Part shown: positions 8,358 to 17,656 of the stretch, piece after piece
Layout of the letters: each line of letters opens with the position of its first letter
How positions within the stretch are numbered: position 1 is the first letter of the stretch
Assembly: GCA_018268955.1 (NCBI GenBank)
Contig: JAFDVO010000041.1
Span: 218-64,217, forward strand
From: Acidobacteriota bacterium
GTDB lineage: Bacteria; Acidobacteriota; Vicinamibacteria; Vicinamibacterales; CAVVIG01
Direction: 5' to 3'
Length of the DNA: 64,000 bases
Made by a program: the position numbers and the translations under genes
The notes under the pieces: generated by a model
The model's input: only the letters and a program-made list of their open reading frames with translations
The model's database searches: none
Told to the model about the DNA's origin: nothing

Positions 8358-9062
8358 ATGCATATCCGTTTCGCAGCGGCCACCGCCGTGTTCATGGCGG
8401 CCGCCGTGCTTGCACCCGTGCTTGCCAGCGCGCAGGCTCTGACGGCGGGACCGTCGTCTTCCGCACCGTCCAGTGCATCGTTCCTCGTGACCGGCGTGGC
8501 CCAGCCGCCGCAGGGCCAGCCTGCGCCTGTTGTCAGGGGTGGCGGGGGCGGCATCGGGTTCGGCGTGAAGGGCGGCCTCCTGTTCTCCTCGTACCGCGAG
8601 GCCGGTGAGTCCTACAAGAACAACAACGGATGGGAAGGCGGCATCTTCTTCGGTGGCAATCGCCTGGGTGACGTCGGCGTGATGGGCGAAATCCTGTACG
8701 CCAAGAAGGGCGCAAAGGACCAGTCGGGTCTCGTGGTCGACAACTACTACCTCGAAATTCCGGTCCTCATCCGCATGAACCTGGGCTCCGCGAACAAGAA
8801 CAGCGGCGCCATCGTCTACGCGATCGGCGGGCCTGTTGCGGACATCCTGTTGAAAGCCACGCAGAAGAACCTCGACGTCAAGAACAACTACGAGAGCCTC
8901 GACCTCGGCCTCATCGCAGGCGGCGGTGTCGAAATCTCACGGCTGCTCATCGAAGCCCGGCTGAACTGGGGCCTGAAGAACGTCGCGAAGGCCAGTGGCG
9001 CCGCGGCCACGGACATCAAGACGCGGTCGTTTGCGGTGCTCGCGGGCCTTCGCTTCAACTGA
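8358..9062 (+). CDS. Outer membrane beta-barrel protein
   Basis: A 234-residue exported protein. The start is set by AAGGAGG just upstream, giving the signal peptide MHIRFAAATAVFMAAAVLAPVLASAQ with an ASA-Q cleavage site. The mature part opens with a Ser/Pro/Gly-rich stretch, then alternating amphipathic strands (GIGFGVKGGLLFSSY, DVGVMGEILYAKKG, NYYLEIPVLIRMNLG, FAVLAGLRFN). It ends in Phe-Asn, close to the C-terminal aromatic signature of outer-membrane barrels. The pattern matches the porin/OMP_b-brl family of small 8-stranded barrels, whose members vary in role. It stands alone between larB and mutS2, followed by a hairpin. The exact function cannot be assigned. Confidence 0.8.
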   Translation: MHIRFAAATAVFMAAAVLAPVLASAQALTAGPSSSAPSSASFLVTGVAQPPQGQPAPVVRGGGGGIGFGVKGGLLFSSYREAGESYKNNNGWEGGIFFGGNRLGDVGVMGEILYAKKGAKDQSGLVVDNYYLEIPVLIRMNLGSANKNSGAIVYAIGGPVADILLKATQKNLDVKNNYESLDLGLIAGGGVEISRLLIEARLNWGLKNVAKASGAAATDIKTRSFAVLAGLRFN

Positions 9063-9073
9063 CCCACAGAAGG

Positions 9074-9103
9074 GAGAAGCGCATCGCCGCCGGTGCGCTT
9101 CTC
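9074..9103 (+). terminator. Hairpin 3' of the barrel gene
   Basis: Perfect 10-bp stem GAGAAGCGCA / TGCGCTTCTC around a 10-nt loop, starting 11 nt after the stop codon. It has no T-run, so it may be a weak terminator or an mRNA 3'-end stabiliser. Confidence 0.5.
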
Positions 9104-9176
9104 ACCGTCAGCCCGTACGGTAGAATACGGGGTTCCCCGCCGCACGATCGCCCGACCTGGCACGCTGTTCTGAGGT

Positions 9177-11558
9177 ATGCACACCGCCGCTCTTCGAGCG
9201 CTCGAATTCGATCGGATCGTCGAAGCCGTGCGCACGTTCGCCCTCACGCCGATGGGCGACGAGCGGCTGGCCCGCCTCCGGCCGTCCACTGACGCTGCCG
9301 AGGTTGCGGACCTGCTCGCGTCCACGACGCAGGCGTCGCGATACATCGCACGCCAGGGCGGTTTCCCGCTCCGGGCCGTTGACGAACTGCCGGACATCAT
9401 CAGCGCACTCGCAACCGAAGGACGCGCGCTCGAGGCGCCAAGGCTCCTCGCACTCTCGAGTTTCCTCGACTCGGTCGAGGACACGCGTGCCGCGGTCCAC
9501 CGCATGGCGGCCGAGTTCCCGCTGCTCGAGCGAGCAGGGGCACCGGCAGCATCGTTCAAGGGCGAGATCGCCCGCGTGCGCGCTGCGATCGACCCGGCGG
9601 GCGATGTGGTGGACGATGCGAGCCCGGCACTGAGGGGAATCCGCGATCGGCTTCGCCGGCAGAAGGTGCGGCTGCGCGGGACGCTCGAGTCGTACCTCCG
9701 TGGCAAGGACACCTCGAAGTACCTCCAGGACCAGGTCGTCACGGAGCGGAACGGGCGTTACGTGCTCCTCGTCAAGGCGGAGCATCGCGGCGGCATCCCC
9801 GGAATCGTCCACGGCGCCTCCGCCAGCGGTGCGAGCCTGTTCCTCGAGCCGCTCAGCACGGTCGACATCAACAACGACATCGTCGCGCTCGAGGAGCAGG
9901 AGTTCGAGGAGGTACGGCGGATCCTTCTCGAGTTGACCGACCAGTTCAGGGGGCGGCCCGATGACATCGCCCGAACGGTCAGGGCGGCGACCGAACTCGA
10001 CGTGTTGCAGGCGCGGGCGCGCTACTCGGATTCGGTCGACGGCATCGAACCCGCGCTGTCCACCGACGGCGCCTTCGAGCTGCTCGCCGCCCGGCACCCG
10101 CTGCTGAAGGCGGCGGTTCCGGTCACCATCCGCATCATCCCGCCAGCGACGGTCCTGCTGGTGACCGGGCCGAACACGGGCGGCAAGACGGTCGCATTGA
10201 AGACCGCGGGTCTTCTCGCGCTGATGGCGCAGTCGGGCCTTCGGATTCCGGTCGTGGACGGCTCACGGCTGCCGGTCTTTCGAACGGTGTTTGCCGACAT
10301 CGGGGACGAGCAATCGATCGAGGCCAGCCTGAGCACGTTCTCGGCGCACATCACGAACATCGCGTCGATGGATCGCGACCTTGCGGTGCCCGGCCTGGTG
10401 CTCCTGGACGAAATCGGGTCCGGCACCGATCCCGCCGAGGGCGGCGCACTCGGCGTGGCGGTCATCGATCACTTTCGCCGCCGTGGGGCCACGATCGTTG
10501 CGACCAGCCACTACGACGCACTGAAGTCCTACGCCTCGACGACGGAGGGCGTGCAGTCGGCTGCGTTCGGGTTCGACGCGCAGACCTTCGCGCCAACGTA
10601 CCAGCTGGTGTACGGCTCGCCAGGACGGAGCCTGGCCCTCGAGATTGCCGGCCGCCTTGGGCTGAGCCCCGCGGTCATCGCGGCGGCGCGCCGCAACCTC
10701 AGCGCTCGTGAGGCGCAACTCGCCGAACACCTCGCCAAGATCGATCGCGACATGCGTGCGCTCGAGCACGACCGGCGGATCGCCGCCAGGGAGCGGGAGA
10801 CGCTGGCGGCCGCCGAGGCCCGGATGCGCGAGCGCGAACAGGCGCTGCGCGCGCGGGAGGATGCCTCGAAGAAGCGGCTGGCCGAGGAACTCGATCGGCA
10901 GGTCCGGGACGCACGCCGGCAGATCGACGGGGTCATCGAGAAGCTGAAGCAGAAGACCGACGCGATGGCGCACGACGCGGCTCGCCGTGCGGTGAACACC
11001 GGCGCGAGCGGCGCAGCACGGGTGGAAGCGCGCGAGGCGGTGGAGGCGATCGCCTCCCGGCTGGTGGAGCCGGCTGCCCTCGACGCGAGGACCGACTCTG
11101 CCCCCCCGCGGCCGGTTACAGTCGGCGCCAAGGTGGTCCTCGGAGCGCTGGGCCTCGAAGGGGTCGTCACCTCGATGCACGCGGACACGGCCGAGGTCGA
11201 CGTACGAGGCAAGCGGATGCGCGCGGCGGCCAAGGACCTGCGCGTCATCGGTTCGGCGACGCCTGGGGTTGCCAAGGTCAACGTGCACGTGGAACTGCAG
11301 CCGCGCGACAGCAGCCCGTCGGAACTGAACGTGATCGGCTGCACGGTGGACGAGGCGCTGACCCGGGTGGAACGGTTCATGGACGAGTCCCTCCTGAACG
11401 ATCAACGGGTCCTTCGCTTCGTCCACGGCCACGGCACGGGCCAGTTGAAGAAGGCGATCACGAAGTACCTGCAGCAGCACCCCCTCGTGGCCACCATCAC
11501 TCCGGCCCCCCCGAATCAGGGCGGTGGCGGCGTGACGATCGCGGAGCTCAAGGACTGA
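9177..11558 (+). CDS. mutS2: MutS2 (RqcU-type) ATPase with Smr domain
   Basis: MutS2 proteins bind branched DNA or collided ribosomes; in Bacillus MutS2 acts in ribosome rescue, while other homologues suppress recombination. The 793 residues carry the MutS core and clamp, Walker A GPNTGGKT (331-338), Walker B LLDE (409-412), the signature GSGTDPAEG, a long coiled coil at about 515-610, a KOW-like linker and a C-terminal Smr domain. Smr shows the HGHGTGQL motif, but its first motif reads ELNVIG rather than the ELDLRG of Bacillus MutS2, a possible difference in nuclease activity. It begins the mutS2-dnaG-rpoD unit. A TAGAAT -10 candidate lies at 9121-9126 and GAGG just before the ATG. Confidence 0.95.
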   Translation: MHTAALRALEFDRIVEAVRTFALTPMGDERLARLRPSTDAAEVADLLASTTQASRYIARQGGFPLRAVDELPDIISALATEGRALEAPRLLALSSFLDSVEDTRAAVHRMAAEFPLLERAGAPAASFKGEIARVRAAIDPAGDVVDDASPALRGIRDRLRRQKVRLRGTLESYLRGKDTSKYLQDQVVTERNGRYVLLVKAEHRGGIPGIVHGASASGASLFLEPLSTVDINNDIVALEEQEFEEVRRILLELTDQFRGRPDDIARTVRAATELDVLQARARYSDSVDGIEPALSTDGAFELLAARHPLLKAAVPVTIRIIPPATVLLVTGPNTGGKTVALKTAGLLALMAQSGLRIPVVDGSRLPVFRTVFADIGDEQSIEASLSTFSAHITNIASMDRDLAVPGLVLLDEIGSGTDPAEGGALGVAVIDHFRRRGATIVATSHYDALKSYASTTEGVQSAAFGFDAQTFAPTYQLVYGSPGRSLALEIAGRLGLSPAVIAAARRNLSAREAQLAEHLAKIDRDMRALEHDRRIAARERETLAAAEARMREREQALRAREDASKKRLAEELDRQVRDARRQIDGVIEKLKQKTDAMAHDAARRAVNTGASGAARVEAREAVEAIASRLVEPAALDARTDSAPPRPVTVGAKVVLGALGLEGVVTSMHADTAEVDVRGKRMRAAAKDLRVIGSATPGVAKVNVHVELQPRDSSPSELNVIGCTVDEALTRVERFMDESLLNDQRVLRFVHGHGTGQLKKAITKYLQQHPLVATITPAPPNQGGGGVTIAELKD

Positions 11559-11559
11559 C

Positions 11560-13332
11560 GTGGCCATCTACCCCCAGGCGTTCATCGACGAGCTGAAACT
11601 GCACGCCAACATCGTTCAGGTGGTGCAGGAGTACGTGTCGCTGAAGCGCGCGGGGCGGGTGTACAAGGGTCTGTGTCCCTTCCATTCGGAGAAGACACCG
11701 TCGTTCCAGGTCGACCCGGACAAGGGGTTCTTCTACTGCTTCGGGTGCCAGAAGGGTGGGGACGTCTTCAAGTTCATCGAGCTGCAGGAGAACGTCGGGT
11801 TCGGCGAGGCGATCAAGCTGCTGGCGCAGAAGGCCGGACTCTCCCTGCCAGAACCCACCGAGGCGGACCCCTCCGCTCGGCAGGATGCGGCGCTTCGCGA
11901 AGCGCTCCTGAAAATCCACGAGGTGGCGGCCGCCTACTTCCGTGAGCAACTGGGGGCGCCGGGCGGCGCTCGTGCGCGGCAACAACTCCGCGACCGGGAC
12001 GTGACACCGCAGACGATCGAGCAGCTCGGGCTTGGCTACGCGCCACAGGGCCGCGACGGGCTGCGGAGCCGGCTGGCCCAGCAGGGGTTCAGCACGCCGG
12101 TGCTCCTCCAAAGCGGACTGGTGCTCCAGCGTGACACGGGAGAGCTGGTGGACCGTTTTCGCAACCGGCTGATGATCCCGATCTGCCGTGACACGGGATC
12201 GATCATCGCGTTCGGGGGACGCGCGATGGACCCCGACCAGGTGCCCAAGTACCTGAACTCTCCGGAGACGCCGATCTACTCGAAGTCTCGCACCCTGTAT
12301 GGCCTCAACCTGTCGAAGCAGGCGATCCGCAAGCTCGGGTATGCGGTGATGGTGGAGGGCTACTTCGACTTCGCGCAGGTCTATCAGTCACAGGCCGCAC
12401 CGGTGGTGGCCACGTGCGGCACGGCGCTGACGCCCACCCAGGCGCAGTTGCTGCGACGGTTCACGACCCGTGTCGTCCTCAGCTTCGATCCTGACAACGC
12501 CGGGCAGGGAGCAGCGGTCCGGTCGAGTGAATTGCTGGTCAGCGAAGGATTCGATGTCAACGTCCTGATTCTGAACAAGGGCGAGGATCCGGACGCGTTC
12601 ATCAGGAAGAACGGGGCCGAAGCCTATCGCGATCGACTTCGCCAGTCGCGGCCGTACCTGGAGTACCTGCTCGAAAGGGCGGGGGCAGGCGTCGACTTCA
12701 GCCAGGATGAGGCCCGTCGGCAGTTCCTGTCGAAGATGCTGGGGGTCGCGGCCAAGATCCCGGATGCCGCCGCCAGGGACCAGTTCGCGGACCGGATCGC
12801 CTTCCGCGCCAGGGTGACGGAGGACGTGGTCCGGGCCGAAATCCGCAAGGCAGCCGTCCAGAAGCGCACCGAGCTGACGCCACGCGAGCTCCCGGCAACG
12901 AGCCCGCTCAAGCCCGCCGAGAAAGGCCTGCTTTGGGCGCTCGTACATAATAGTAGGCAGGGGCTGAGTGCGCTCCATGAGCTGGACGATGCCGACATGG
13001 CCCAGCTGGCGGCGCGCCCCATATTCGAGGCGGCACGTGAACTCGAGGCGACGGTGACCGCCGAGGCACTTCCATCTGCGCTATTTCAGCGTCTAAGTAC
13101 CGAGAGCGCCCGCGTGCTCACCGCGGTGGCCGCCGTCGAATCGGCGCCGGCCGTGTCACCGATGGAGTGTGCCCGGACCATCAAGCGCCTGCGCTGGCAG
13201 CGCGAGCGGGCGGACATCCAGCGCGAAATCGACCGTCTGCAGCGTGACGGCACCGGCAGCCACAACCCGGAAATTGACGTTCTGCTGCGGAAGAAGAATG
13301 ATCTAGGGCTCCGAATCGAGCAACTGACGTAG
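11560..13332 (+). CDS. dnaG: DNA primase DnaG
   Basis: Synthesises RNA primers at replication forks. It starts with GTG one nucleotide after the mutS2 stop. The 590 residues contain an N-terminal CHC2-type zinc ribbon (Cys39, His42, Cys60, Cys63 within [12 protein letters not shown] and [12 protein letters not shown]). The central TOPRIM core follows, with VMVEGYFDF and the metal-binding [10 protein letters not shown]-terminal helical region fits the DnaB-interaction domain. Length is normal. It lies directly upstream of rpoD, as in the classical macromolecular-synthesis operon, but mutS2 rather than rpsU is in front. An AT-rich spot at 12946-12957 inside the gene could hold an internal promoter for rpoD. 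Confidence 0.97.
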   Translation: MAIYPQAFIDELKLHANIVQVVQEYVSLKRAGRVYKGLCPFHSEKTPSFQVDPDKGFFYCFGCQKGGDVFKFIELQENVGFGEAIKLLAQKAGLSLPEPTEADPSARQDAALREALLKIHEVAAAYFREQLGAPGGARARQQLRDRDVTPQTIEQLGLGYAPQGRDGLRSRLAQQGFSTPVLLQSGLVLQRDTGELVDRFRNRLMIPICRDTGSIIAFGGRAMDPDQVPKYLNSPETPIYSKSRTLYGLNLSKQAIRKLGYAVMVEGYFDFAQVYQSQAAPVVATCGTALTPTQAQLLRRFTTRVVLSFDPDNAGQGAAVRSSELLVSEGFDVNVLILNKGEDPDAFIRKNGAEAYRDRLRQSRPYLEYLLERAGAGVDFSQDEARRQFLSKMLGVAAKIPDAAARDQFADRIAFRARVTEDVVRAEIRKAAVQKRTELTPRELPATSPLKPAEKGLLWALVHNSRQGLSALHELDDADMAQLAARPIFEAARELEATVTAEALPSALFQRLSTESARVLTAVAAVESAPAVSPMECARTIKRLRWQRERADIQREIDRLQRDGTGSHNPEIDVLLRKKNDLGLRIEQLT

Positions 13333-13348
13333 GACGAGGCTGAATTTC

Positions 13349-15064
<1,716 letters not shown>

Positions 15065-15154
15065 GAAACGAGGTTGCTGTCAAGGTCCTCCGCCGCAGCA
15101 GGAAGAACGAAAGGCTGCTTCGGAGGACGTCTTCGCGTGGGCTTGCCCGTCGAA

Positions 15155-15183
15155 GCTCACGCGATAGGCGCGCAAGCGTGAGC
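15155..15183. other. Hairpin between rpoD and the tRNA
   Basis: Perfect 8-bp stem GCTCACGC / GCGTGAGC (15155-15162, 15176-15183). An overlapping outer inverted pair, GTCTTCGC (15129-15136) and GCGAAGAC (15182-15189), could form an alternative fold. It ends right at the tRNA 5' end, so it may guide processing or stop rpoD transcription. No T-run follows. Confidence 0.5.
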
Positions 15184-15189
15184 GAAGAC

Positions 15190-15265
15190 GGGCCCATAGC
15201 TCAACGGTTAGAGCCGCCGGCTCATAACCGGCCTGTTCCAGGTTCGAATCCTGGTGGGCCCACCA
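15190..15265 (+). tRNA. tRNA with CAU anticodon (probably tRNA-Ile2; otherwise tRNA-Met)
   Basis: A full cloverleaf: acceptor stem GGGCCCA/TGGGCCC, D-arm GCTC/GAGC, anticodon stem GCCGG/CCGGC around loop CTCATAA, T-arm CCAGG-TTCGAAT-CCTGG, discriminator A and an encoded CCA. The anticodon is CAU. The C4-G69 and C5-G68 acceptor pairs and GC-rich anticodon stem are features that the lysidine synthetase TilS favours, so tRNA-Ile (AUA codons) is more likely than elongator Met. It lacks the initiator-type C1:A72 mismatch. Confidence 0.93.
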
Positions 15266-15354
15266 ACTCGTTGCTGGAATTGCACGATTGCTGATTTCAG
15301 AGTGCAGCTTGGAACGTCGACTGGAAGATGACGGTGACCCTGCGGTCGCCGGTG

Positions 15355-15387
15355 AGCCCCGGTACGCACAGTGCCGGGGCTTTTTTT
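15355..15387 (+). terminator. Strong intrinsic terminator
   Basis: 8-bp stem AGCCCCGG / CCGGGGCT with an 11-nt loop, followed immediately by a run of seven T. It probably ends transcripts coming from rpoD and the tRNA. A second small hairpin (GGTGACC-CTGC-GGTCGCC, about 15333-15350) lies just before it. Confidence 0.9.
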
Positions 15388-15422
15388 GTGCCCGCGTGGC
15401 GGCGCACGCCAGGACCTGACCT

Positions 15423-16154
15423 ATGCATGCAGATGTGGCACGGCTGATTGACCTCCAGCGGATCGACTCCGCGATTCACGATGCCGAGCGGACGCTGGCA
15501 GGAGAACCGGGGCGCCTCCAGGCGCTCGATTCCCGGCTCACCTCCGCGCGTGGCGAGGTCGATGCCGTGAAGCAGCGCATCGCCGCCAACACCGCCGCCC
15601 GCCGCGAGATCGACAAGGACATCGCGCTTCATCAGGGTCGGCTGTCCAAGTACCGCGAGCAGTCGATGAACGTGAAGACCAACCAGGAGTACCACGCGAT
15701 CCAGCATGAGATCGCGTTCGCCCAGAACGAGGTGAAGTCCCACGAAGAGCGCATGCTCGAGCGGATGATGGAAAGTGACGAACTGGCAGGCGCACTGAAG
15801 GCCGCGGAATCGTCGCTGGTAACCGCGCAACACGAGGTCGAGGCCAGCAAGCGGGCGATTGCCGCCGAGCACGACGTGCTGCGAGAGAAGCTGGCGGCGC
15901 TCAAGGCCGAACGGACCTCGGTCGTCGAGCAGCTCACGCCCAGCGCGCTGTCCGTCTTCGAGCTGGTCTCGAGCCGGCGCCACGGCGTGGCGATGGCGGA
16001 AGCGAGGGACGGCATCTGCACGGTCTGCCACGTGCGCCTGCGGCCGCAGGTCTTCAACTCGGTGCGCCGCAACGAAGCCATCATCCAGTGCGACAGTTGC
16101 CACCGGATCCTGTACTTCGTTCCGCCTGCAGCCGCGCCTGCGGCGACGACCTGA
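15423..16154 (+). CDS. Coiled-coil protein with C4 zinc ribbon (COG1579 family)
   Basis: A 243-residue soluble protein. Residues about 5-180 form long antiparallel coiled coils rich in Glu, Ala, Arg and Lys. They include the conserved NVKTNQEYHAIQHEI segment at about 83-97 that marks this family. A zinc ribbon follows, with Cys199-x2-Cys202 and Cys223-x2-Cys226. Structures of related proteins suggest a nucleic-acid-binding or scaffold role, but the function is not established. It starts 35 nt after the terminator, so it should have its own promoter, though I do not see a clear one. Its 3' end converges on pgeF with only a 5-nt gap. Confidence 0.85.
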   Translation: MHADVARLIDLQRIDSAIHDAERTLAGEPGRLQALDSRLTSARGEVDAVKQRIAANTAARREIDKDIALHQGRLSKYREQSMNVKTNQEYHAIQHEIAFAQNEVKSHEERMLERMMESDELAGALKAAESSLVTAQHEVEASKRAIAAEHDVLREKLAALKAERTSVVEQLTPSALSVFELVSSRRHGVAMAEARDGICTVCHVRLRPQVFNSVRRNEAIIQCDSCHRILYFVPPAAAPAATT

Positions 16155-16159
16155 GTCGG

Positions 16160-16978
16160 TCAGCAGTCCCTCGGCACCACGATCACTCCGGCAATCCGCC
16201 CCGCGGAAGCCCCGTCGCGGCGGTACGAACACAGCACCTCAGGATGGCTGGCAGTACAGAGCTCGGCTCTGTGGATCTGCCCGTGCGGAACGCCCGCGTT
16301 CACCAGCTGATCGAACGCACACTGCCACCCGTCGAAGAAGGCATGCCCGGGTCGCGGCGTTCTCGCAACTCCTGGCATCGGCGTGTTTCGCGGGACATCC
16401 GCCCGCGACGCCACGAACCATCGCGCCATCTCCATGCGTGTGGCCCCGGATTGCTCGAACGCGGTGATCACGTCCGGTCCGATTTCATAGCAGCAGGCCC
16501 CGATGGACGGCCCGATGGCGACCACCAGGTCCGCCGGCCTGCTCCCGTACGCCGCTGACAGGGCGCACACGGCCTCCATCGGCACCCGTTGCGCCAGTCC
16601 GCGCCAGCCGGCGTGCGCGGCAGCAACCACGCGCAGCCGCCGGTCGGCCACCAGCAACGGAATGCAGTCCGCCCCCTGCACCGCGATTGCCCGCCCTGCA
16701 CGGCTGCTCACGATGATGTCGGCGTCAGGACGCTCCCGCGGCGCGTCGTCATCAGCCACGAATAGCGCCCGGCCATGCACCTGGTTGACGCGGATCAGAT
16801 CGGGGCAACCTACGGTGTCGGCAATCTCACGCCACGGCTCATCCCCGGTGCGCGTGGACCCAAGCAGGAAACGCTGCGTGGTGAAGAGGTGCGGTGCCAC
16901 GATATCGAGCGCACCGCAGGTGAGTACCGGGGCAACGCGAGTTGCCTTCCATTCGAAGCCGGCCCCTGGGCTCGGCAT
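16160..16978 (-). CDS. pgeF: Peptidoglycan editing factor PgeF (YfiH, laccase-domain family)
   Basis: PgeF removes wrongly incorporated L-Ser from UDP-MurNAc precursors; earlier annotations call the family multicopper polyphenol oxidase. Metal and active-site residues are visible: NQVHG (His68), GADCIPLL (Cys105) and AHAGWRG (His122), numbered from the start chosen here. I took ATG at 16978 (272 residues) because AGAGGA lies 7 nt upstream. The frame stays open to 17092, but that stretch contains a strong hairpin and is poorly like the family. An alternative ATG is at 16999. It is convergent with the zinc-ribbon gene, and its role fits the large murein cluster nearby. Confidence 0.9.
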   Translation of the reverse strand: MPSPGAGFEWKATRVAPVLTCGALDIVAPHLFTTQRFLLGSTRTGDEPWREIADTVGCPDLIRVNQVHGRALFVADDDAPRERPDADIIVSSRAGRAIAVQGADCIPLLVADRRLRVVAAAHAGWRGLAQRVPMEAVCALSAAYGSRPADLVVAIGPSIGACCYEIGPDVITAFEQSGATRMEMARWFVASRADVPRNTPMPGVARTPRPGHAFFDGWQCAFDQLVNAGVPHGQIHRAELCTASHPEVLCSYRRDGASAGRIAGVIVVPRDC

Positions 16979-17283
16979 CAGACCGTCCTCTTTCAGCATT
17001 GCCAGGAGTTCTCCCACGCTGCGCGTGGGAGACAGGCCCTCACGCGGCTCGCAGTCATTGTCCCCGACGTGATCGGGCGGCGAAAGTGGCACCGCCAGTT
17101 GTCATGGCGCGGGGGCGTCCGCGGACATCCCTGACTCACGTCGCTCGCTCCGCCGAAGCAAGTCCCACCGTGTTCGCAGTTTGCGGCCACGCAACAGCGC
17201 GCGGCCCGGCAGGTACTCCGCTTGAAGCTGCCTGAACACCGATGAGCGGGCGCAGCACAGCGCCAACACCAAGGAGCGTCAAC
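16979..17283. other. Divergent intergenic region with a strong hairpin
   Basis: A 305-nt region between pgeF (leftward) and the SpoVG-like gene (rightward). It holds a perfect 10-bp inverted repeat, TCTCCCACGC-TGC-GCGTGGGAGA, at 17010-17032. This would form in the pgeF leader about 30 nt before its start, and the 3' arm on the minus strand ends in GGGAGA. No consensus promoter is obvious on either strand. The minus-strand frame of pgeF remains open up to 17092, so part of this could be coding if an upstream start is used. Confidence 0.5.
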
Positions 17284-17586
17284 GTGATTATCCGAATTAC
17301 CCCGAACGACAAGGGCAACCCGCCGGGGAAGCTTGCGGACGCCGAACTGCACTTCACCGACGGCCCGCTCGAGGGCATGAAGCTGATTGGCTTCGGCATC
17401 TGGGAGCGCCGGGGCGGCGGTGGCCGAAACGTCACGTTCCCCGCACGTCAGTACGCCGTCAACGGGGAACGCCGCAGCTACGCGCTACTGCGTCCCATCG
17501 TCGACTCGACAGCACAGACGAAGATCCGCGACCTGGTGCTCGAGGCGTATCAGGAGTACGAAGAACGGGCCGCGATCGCGTCGTGA
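17284..17586 (+). CDS. Small SpoVG-like protein
   Basis: A 100-residue protein starting at GTG 17284, chosen because AAGGAG (17271-17276) lies 7 nt upstream; an in-frame ATG at 17242 has no such site. The layout resembles SpoVG. There is an N-terminal strand (VIIRITPND), then KLADAELHF, a Gly-rich turn before a NVTFPARQ strand (compare NNGLFVAMPSR in SpoVG), NGERRSYALLRPI (compare DGEFRDIAHPI) and a final helix TKIRDLVLEAYQEYEE (compare REKIQDAVLEEY). SpoVG proteins bind nucleic acids and act as global regulators. This is a by-eye match across about 70 residues, not a proven homology. It stands alone, divergent from pgeF. Confidence 0.55.
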   Translation: MIIRITPNDKGNPPGKLADAELHFTDGPLEGMKLIGFGIWERRGGGGRNVTFPARQYAVNGERRSYALLRPIVDSTAQTKIRDLVLEAYQEYEERAAIAS

Positions 17587-17656
17587 TGTCGCCGGGAGCC
17601 GGCCCGAATGACCCGGGCGGTGACGAGGCGGCGTTCCGCGTCGCGCCGTCACCGGG

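Noticed and set aside
15266-15354. Possible small RNA gene (RNase P RNA, 6S or tmRNA) between the tRNA and the terminator
   Set aside because: The stretch is only about 90 nt and has none of the conserved cores of those RNAs; it is better explained as trailer plus terminator.
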